Below, in pieces: positions 40,058-45,390 of a stretch of DNA of 45,390 nt. Position numbers and translations under genes: made by a program. The stretch comes from Trichodesmium erythraeum GBRTRLIN201 (lineage in GTDB: Bacteria > Cyanobacteriota > Cyanobacteriia > Cyanobacteriales > Microcoleaceae), in contig JAGGDU010000237.1 in assembly GCA_018457135.1 (NCBI GenBank), positions 24,039-69,428 on the forward strand. The letters are read 5' to 3'. The stretch's first letter is position 1. Each line of letters begins with the position of its first letter. The notes below the pieces were generated by a model. That model searched no databases. It worked only from the letters and a program-made list of their open reading frames with translations, and was not told the DNA's origin.

Positions 40058-42280
40058 TTATAAATCAATTTCAAAAAGGTATCCTTGTTTTGACTCTTTC
40101 AATTCACTTGCATACCAGGGTGAAAGGCTCTTTCCTCCGAGCCAAGAAACTACAGATGAGCAGGCAAACAATTTGTTGGCTGCTTTAGCATTGGGATTAC
40201 ATTCAGAATCAACAACGCTCACACTAGTAATGTTCATTACAGGTAAAGTCACCTCTCTCAGCCTTGCTTCTGATCGCGGGTGAACACAGATGATTTTACC
40301 ACCAAACCAAAATGTGAGCCAAAGATAACCAGATCTATCTACAGCTAGTCCATCAAGTACTCCTTCATTTTCATTAGCAACAATAAATTTGTGATGGTAC
40401 TGAACATCTTTTAGGGTTGCTTCCATTTTAGATGATTTGAGGGTGAAGACATGGATCACCCGTTCGAGACTGTCTACAACATAAAGCGATCGCCCATCTG
40501 GTGACGTTCCCATGCTATTAGCATAACCAAACCCTTTAAAAACTTCTTGAACTTGCCCCTGGGAATTACAGCATAGCAGTGCTCCTTCTTTTCCAATTCC
40601 TGTGGTGTCTTCATTTATTGTATTAAACCATATGCATCCGGTTTTGTCAATAATTACATCATTACAAACTAATTTTTGACCTTGATATTCTTGAACAATG
40701 GGCACTAGCTCTTGGGTGTTGAGGTTAAACTCCATCAACCCTAACTCCCCAGATAATAATACGGTTCCTGTTGCAGATACTGCAATGCCATAAAATGCTG
40801 CAGGTAATGAAAACCTTTGTATATTGCGGGTTGTCAAGCACAGTTGAATGAGCTGAAAATTGCCATAGTCTAGACAAAGTAGTTGATTATTTCTGGAGTC
40901 ATAGCAGAGTCCTTCACCTCCCTGGAGAAGAAGGTCTGGTACTACGGTAATTTGATAGGCTGGTGAGCGTCGTTCTAGTAGTAGTGCATTCCGTAGGTGC
41001 TCTCCATAAAATTTTAGGGGAAACTGGCTGGTCCCAAAAAGGTTGAGCTCTGCTAGTGGAGTTGAATGATAGGAGCTATTTTTGATTTGCTCTTCTGGTT
41101 TGCAGTTAAAGGTAATGAGCTGTGAGCTGCCTAGGGTTTGTTGAGCCAGACTAAAATCAAGTAGTGTTGAGGCGAGGCCACTTTTACGAGTTGAAAGATA
41201 TAGGCGAATACTTGTGGGTATTTGTTGTTGTAATGGCTGTTTAGGAATTTGGGGGCAAATTCCCTGAGCTAATTTTAGGGCAGCTAATGGTAAGTTGAAG
41301 TTAATACTTTGTTTATATAGAAAGCTGAATGTTGCACTCATACGCGCATTCATTTCAATTAAGATGGGAGGCGTTTGCCCTTGAAGCCAAAATTCAGCGC
41401 TGAAAAAGCTGTTATCTAAACCGCTATTTTGAATAAAATTAGTGACTCGCTCATAAATAGCTTTTTTTTGGAGTTCACTGACTTGAGAGGGAAAAATATA
41501 ACAGTCTACGGATCCATTTGGCGCTTCTACAGTATCTACTAAACCCAGAAAATTAATCTCTCCTTTATAAACGAAGCCATCACAGGTTAAGGGTTCACCA
41601 GAAATTAGTTCTTCAACTAAAAGTGGAACTTGAGAAGTTACAGCTAAGGGGTATTTTGTAGCATCAACAAATTCTTGGAAGAAAGTTGAATACATTTGCC
41701 AATAAGGTTGATAAGCTGTCGCTAGTTCTGTACATACCTGTTCTAATTGCTCAGGGGTATCAACCGGAGCACAAAACATTCCGTAACTAGAACAAACTGG
41801 TTTTATAAATACTGGAAAAGTTAGGGTGTTGAGAGTGGGTTGATCAATGGAAACCTTTTTTTCATTTTCCAGTTGCACAAAACTGTAGCCGGGGGGGTAT
41901 GAGTCAATTTCACGACCATAAAATTTATGAAAACACTGTAATACACTTTCCAGGGAAGGACCAAAAAGATTGAGGTTTTGACAAACTACAGCGGCTATTA
42001 AGTTGCTAATATCAAAGCTGTAGTAAACAACTGTAATATGATGGCTTTGGGCATAAGCGATCGCGTCTTGGCAAAAGGCCACTAAGTTGACTGGACCTTT
42101 GAGTGATGGTGGTATTGTTTTTAGTGATGAATATTCTAAACAATGAAAGCAATATTCTGAAAAATCAGGGCTAGAAAATAACTGCTTTTCATTTTCAGAT
42201 GGTAATAATGCTAATACTGGAATTTTTTCATTGGCTGAATTAATTTCCTGAATTACAGTTACTGTTGCTACTTTTAACAT
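40058..42280 (-). CDS. ATP-grasp ligase fused to SMP-30/gluconolactonase-like beta-propeller
   Basis: This 740-aa protein fuses two enzyme-like halves. Residues 60-345 are an ATP-grasp domain: lysine in FPVFIKPVCSSYGMF (K160), a VEELISGEPLTCDGFV block (222-237) and metal ligands E296, E309 and N311 (FSAEFWLQG, LIEMNARMS). Such enzymes join a carboxylate to an amine or thiol through an acyl phosphate. Residues 445-740 are an SMP-30/LRE-type propeller. Its metal positions appear as E456 (QGGEGLCYD), N540 (VCNDVIIDKTG), N588 (YANSMGTSPDG) and D643 (LDGLAVDRSGYLWL). No signal peptide, so it is probably cytoplasmic. The two activities suggest a natural-product or cell-wall tailoring step (inference). 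It stands alone; the upstream gap holds a 14-bp minisatellite. Confidence 0.8.
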   Translation of the reverse strand: MLKVATVTVIQEINSANEKIPVLALLPSENEKQLFSSPDFSEYCFHCLEYSSLKTIPPSLKGPVNLVAFCQDAIAYAQSHHITVVYYSFDISNLIAAVVCQNLNLFGPSLESVLQCFHKFYGREIDSYPPGYSFVQLENEKKVSIDQPTLNTLTFPVFIKPVCSSYGMFCAPVDTPEQLEQVCTELATAYQPYWQMYSTFFQEFVDATKYPLAVTSQVPLLVEELISGEPLTCDGFVYKGEINFLGLVDTVEAPNGSVDCYIFPSQVSELQKKAIYERVTNFIQNSGLDNSFFSAEFWLQGQTPPILIEMNARMSATFSFLYKQSINFNLPLAALKLAQGICPQIPKQPLQQQIPTSIRLYLSTRKSGLASTLLDFSLAQQTLGSSQLITFNCKPEEQIKNSSYHSTPLAELNLFGTSQFPLKFYGEHLRNALLLERRSPAYQITVVPDLLLQGGEGLCYDSRNNQLLCLDYGNFQLIQLCLTTRNIQRFSLPAAFYGIAVSATGTVLLSGELGLMEFNLNTQELVPIVQEYQGQKLVCNDVIIDKTGCIWFNTINEDTTGIGKEGALLCCNSQGQVQEVFKGFGYANSMGTSPDGRSLYVVDSLERVIHVFTLKSSKMEATLKDVQYHHKFIVANENEGVLDGLAVDRSGYLWLTFWFGGKIICVHPRSEARLREVTLPVMNITSVSVVDSECNPNAKAANKLFACSSVVSWLGGKSLSPWYASELKESKQGYLFEIDL

Positions 42281-42332
42281 TAACTTATAGTAAACAATTT
42301 TGTACTGATCATATTGAATTTTATCAGGAGTT

Positions 42333-42600
42333 GTTAGGTCTTAGGCGGTAGGTTTTAGATGGCAGGTTTTAAACGGCAGGTTTTAGGCGGCAGGTTTTAG
42401 GTGGCAGGTTTTAAACGGTAGGTTTTAGGAGGCGGGTTTTAGGAGGCAGGTTTTAGGCGGCAGGTTTTAGGCGGCAGGTTTTAGATGGCAGGTTTTGGGC
42501 GGCAGGTTTTAGATGGCAGGTTTTAGATGGCAGGTTTTAGATGGCAGGTTTTGGGCGGCAGGTTTTAGATGGCAGGTTTTAGGTGGTAGGTAGGTTTTAC
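42333..42600. repeat. 14-bp minisatellite, about 18 tandem copies
   Basis: From 42347 to 42584, 17 units of exactly 14 bp follow one another, consensus GGCAGGTTTTAGRY. The last four bases vary (AGAT, AGGC, AGGT, AAAC, AGGA, GGGC). A degenerate unit precedes (42333-42346) and a partial one follows (42585-42600). The array lies just upstream of the ATP-grasp/SMP-30 gene (ATG at 42280) on the minus strand. The period is not a multiple of three, and the array is not translated in any convincing ORF. Confidence 0.95.
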
Positions 42601-42747
42601 ACAAATGATGCTACCGGATATGATATTATTAAATTATGTTTATTGAAATTTTGTTGGCCACCGACTTAGATTTTAGATAATTTATTAGAGTGCCGATCGC
42701 CTCATTAATTAAAAATTAGAAATTAAAATTTGAAAAACAGATACTTA

Positions 42748-45390
42748 TTAACTTTCAACAATGTTAATACTCACATTATAGTCAGTCCGACCACTTCCAA
42801 TGGAGAAAACTTTCAAATAATAAACACCCTTTTCCAGAGTAGTTTGGATTTTCTCTATGGCAATATCTTCTTCATTTGACTGATTTAAAAAACTCTCATC
42901 TTCCCCATATAATTCAATTCCCAAATTTTGAATAAAGCTATCTACAAAAATAGTCACTAAACCTTCTTTTTCTACCTCAAAACGAAAATAATCTTCTGTA
43001 TTCCGATCTACTGGCCCGACGGGAAACCCAATATTATCTCTGCTAGAGGTTTGCTTTAACTCCAGAACTCCCATATCAACAGCATCTTTGAAAACCTCCG
43101 GCACTGGTTTTTCGTTATCTCGAATAATACCGACTGCTTTTGCATCTGCATCTGATAACTTAGCATTTTTCGCACCACTGAGTTTGACCTGAAATTTCTC
43201 ATTTTTTTCATAAACAGTATCTCCTAAAATGGGAACATTCAGAGTCTTTTTCGTCTCCCCTGGTTTAAATGTCAGGACTCCCTTTTTCTTTTGAAAATCT
43301 TCTCCCGCCTTAGCGCTACCATTAATAGTCTCATAATTAACCTTCACTGTTTGACTGCTACTATTATCTAGCTTGACTTCAAACTTCATATTTTTCTCAC
43401 CCCTGTTGGCTTCAGTCACCCTAGCATCGCCGATGGATATTTGCGGAGAAATGTCGTTATCAATAATTCTGCCTACTGCCTTTTCATCTGACAACTTACC
43501 ATTTTTGGCATCACTGAGTTTGACCTGAAAGTTCTCGTTATTTTCATCAACCAGATCTCCCAAGATAGGAACATTTACAGTCTTTTTCCTCTCCCCTGGT
43601 TTAAAAGTCAGGACTCCCTTTTTCTTTTGAAAATCTTCTCCCGCCTTAGCGCTACCATTAATAGTCTCATAATTAACCTTCACTGTTTGAGCACTACTAT
43701 TATCTAACGTGACCTCAAACTTCATATTTTTCTCACCCCTATTTGCTTCCGTCACTTTCGCATCACTGATAGATATTTGAGGCGGCTGATCATTATCCTG
43801 AATTCTGCCTACTGCCTGGCTGTCTGACAACTCCGCATTTTTGGCACGGCTGAGTTTGACCTGAAACTGCTCTGTATTTTCAACCAGAGTATCTCCTAAT
43901 ATGGGAATATTGACAGTCTTTTTCGTCTCCCCCGGCTTGAATGTCACCACTCCCTTTTGGCTTTGAAAATCTTTTCCTGACTTCGCGGTGCCATCTACTG
44001 AAGCATAATTTACTTTGACTGTTTGGTCGCTGGGGTTGTTCAACCTGACTGCAAACTCCATATTTTTCTTACCCCTATTTGCTTCGGTCATTTTGGCATC
44101 ACCAATAGATATTTTCGGAAGTTCGTCGTTATCAAGAATTATGGCTGCACCATATTGTTTTCTGGGGTCTGCTGGCAACTCTGCATTTTGGGCTCTGGTG
44201 AGTTTGACTTCAAATAATTCGGTATTTTCATAAAAAGTATCTCCCAAAATGGAAATATTGATGCTCTTTTTGGTTTCCCCTGGTTTGAATGTCACGACTC
44301 CACTTTTCTTTTGATAGTCTTTTCCTGATTTCGCGTTGCCATCTACTGTGGTGTAATTTACTTTGACTGTTTGACTGCTGGGGTTGTTGAGTCTGACTTC
44401 AAATTCCATATTTTTCTGACCTCTGTTGCCTTCAACAGTTTTGGCATCGCTGATGGATATTTGAGAAACTTGGTCGTTATCAATAATTTTGCCGACTGCT
44501 GTGTTGTCTGAAAAATTTCCATTTTCGGCACCGCTGAGTTTGACTTGAAACTGTTCGTTATTTTCATCAACCCTATCTCCGAAAATGGGAATGCTCACTA
44601 TTTTTTTGGTCTGCCCCGGTTGGAATGTCAGGACTCCCCTTTTATTTTGAAAATCTTTTCCTGACTTAGCGCTGCCCTCTTGGGTTCCATAATTTACTTT
44701 GACTGTTTTCCCGCTGGGGTTGTTTAATTTGACTTCAAATTCCATGTTTTTCTGACCTCGGTTTCCTTCCGTAATTTTGGCATCGCCGATGGATATTTGG
44801 GGAACTGGGTCGTTATCAACGATGGTGCCTGTAGCTCTCCCATCTTTGATGTTGGCATTTTGGGGGCGGCTCAGAGCGACTCGGAATTTTTCCTGGGGTT
44901 CGTCTCGGTTATCTCCCAAGATGGGAACTGTGATGTTTTTGTTCGTTTCTCCTGGTCGGAAGGTGAGGGTGCCTTTGGTGAGTTTGTAGTCTTGGTTGAC
45001 TTTGGCGGTTTGGTTGGCTGTGGTGTAGTTGACTTTGACTGTGGTGGTTGTGGGGTTGTCTAGGGTGACGGTGAATTTGGCGGTTTTATTTGTGTTGCCT
45101 TCGGTGAGCTTGGTGTCGGAGATGGTGATGTTGGGGATGATGGTTATGGGGGTTTTGTTGATGAGGATGGATACGTTGTCATCCCAATAGTTCGCCACAG
45201 CCAGATCAGGAATGCCGTCTCCATTTAAATCTTCTGCTGCTACTGACGCAGGTCCGTCTCCCACCGGAAAATTAGTAGCTGAACCAAAACTACCGTCACC
45301 TTTTCCTGATAACACTGATACGTTGTCATCGCCACCGTTCGCCACAGCCAGATCAGGAATGCCATCTCCATTAAAATCTCCTACTGCTAC
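42748..45390 (-). CDS. FG-GAP / Calx-beta repeat / PPC-domain surface protein (5' end outside window)
   Basis: The frame is open to the window edge, so the N-terminus is missing; 880 codons are visible. In order: two FG-GAP-type repeats, each with a calcium-loop-like DLNGDGIPDLAVAN; six Calx-beta repeats of about 110 residues, each ISIGDAKxTE, VKVNYxT, LTFKPGETKK, ILGD and DND; and a C-terminal bacterial pre-peptidase domain (YFRFEVEKEGLVTIFVDSF, YYLKVFSIG). Such proteins are calcium-binding, exported and adhesive; in filamentous cyanobacteria they are often very large. Repeats 5 and 6 are almost identical at DNA level with a 336-bp offset. The secretion signal is presumably on the missing end or the unseen C-terminal partner. 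It ends at a TAA at 42748. Confidence 0.9.
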   Translation of the reverse strand, partial: VAVGDFNGDGIPDLAVANGGDDNVSVLSGKGDGSFGSATNFPVGDGPASVAAEDLNGDGIPDLAVANYWDDNVSILINKTPITIIPNITISDTKLTEGNTNKTAKFTVTLDNPTTTTVKVNYTTANQTAKVNQDYKLTKGTLTFRPGETNKNITVPILGDNRDEPQEKFRVALSRPQNANIKDGRATGTIVDNDPVPQISIGDAKITEGNRGQKNMEFEVKLNNPSGKTVKVNYGTQEGSAKSGKDFQNKRGVLTFQPGQTKKIVSIPIFGDRVDENNEQFQVKLSGAENGNFSDNTAVGKIIDNDQVSQISISDAKTVEGNRGQKNMEFEVRLNNPSSQTVKVNYTTVDGNAKSGKDYQKKSGVVTFKPGETKKSINISILGDTFYENTELFEVKLTRAQNAELPADPRKQYGAAIILDNDELPKISIGDAKMTEANRGKKNMEFAVRLNNPSDQTVKVNYASVDGTAKSGKDFQSQKGVVTFKPGETKKTVNIPILGDTLVENTEQFQVKLSRAKNAELSDSQAVGRIQDNDQPPQISISDAKVTEANRGEKNMKFEVTLDNSSAQTVKVNYETINGSAKAGEDFQKKKGVLTFKPGERKKTVNVPILGDLVDENNENFQVKLSDAKNGKLSDEKAVGRIIDNDISPQISIGDARVTEANRGEKNMKFEVKLDNSSSQTVKVNYETINGSAKAGEDFQKKKGVLTFKPGETKKTLNVPILGDTVYEKNEKFQVKLSGAKNAKLSDADAKAVGIIRDNEKPVPEVFKDAVDMGVLELKQTSSRDNIGFPVGPVDRNTEDYFRFEVEKEGLVTIFVDSFIQNLGIELYGEDESFLNQSNEEDIAIEKIQTTLEKGVYYLKVFSIGSGRTDYNVSINIVES

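Noticed and set aside
42333-42600. CRISPR array
   Set aside because: The units are 14 bp and directly adjacent, with no unique spacers and no cas genes.

Overview
The window looks like a filamentous marine cyanobacterium of the Trichodesmium/Okeania kind. The basis is cyanobacterial proteins (CruA-type lycopene cyclase, DUF2499, DUF3593, DUF2862, a sterol desaturase-SDR fusion, a PilB-PilT-PilC block), about twenty HIP1 octamers (GCGATCGC), AT-rich DNA, heptamer repeats and low coding density. By my count of accepted genes, about 64% of the window is coding. The rest holds repeats, hairpins, mobile-element debris and decayed genes. The species assignment is inference.

Layout: 1-821 is AT-rich with an 80-bp direct repeat. 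Next come a desaturase/dehydrogenase fusion (822-2051) and an unrecognised gene (2389-2979, minus). The type IV pilus motor genes pilB, pilT and pilC follow on the minus strand (8365 to 3166). A 1.07-kb gap separates them from a plus-strand chaperone and ribosome-assembly run: grpE, dnaK, dnaJ, tusA-like, rsgA (9439-16959). The gaps inside this run carry hairpin elements that look like IS200/IS605 and MITE remnants. From 17933 to 23713 lie a double methyltransferase, a CsaB-type pyruvyl transferase (minus), the small membrane proteins DUF2499 and DUF3593, and a SWIM zinc-finger protein.

The stretch 24.1-30.6 kb is a graveyard around one intact gene. It contains a katG pseudogene that has lost its catalytic segment, a candidate structured RNA of about 243 nt with its own -10 box and a U-run end, a long palindrome, a DUF4209 pseudogene, cruA, and a broken M15-type peptidase locus with 42-bp repeats.

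From 30.7 kb on come a four-carbon acid sugar kinase, a DUF2862 protein, hisF, a small membrane protein, tRNA-Ala(GGC) with a consensus promoter, a J-domain/TPR/membrane protein and fmt (plus strand). Minus-strand genes follow: an NAD kinase, a 740-aa ATP-grasp/SMP-30 fusion, a 14-bp minisatellite, and a large FG-GAP/Calx-beta/PPC protein running off the right edge.

The items most worth follow-up are the ATP-grasp/SMP-30 fusion, the candidate RNA at 25951-26193, the 14-bp minisatellite and the remnants that break up the chaperone genes.
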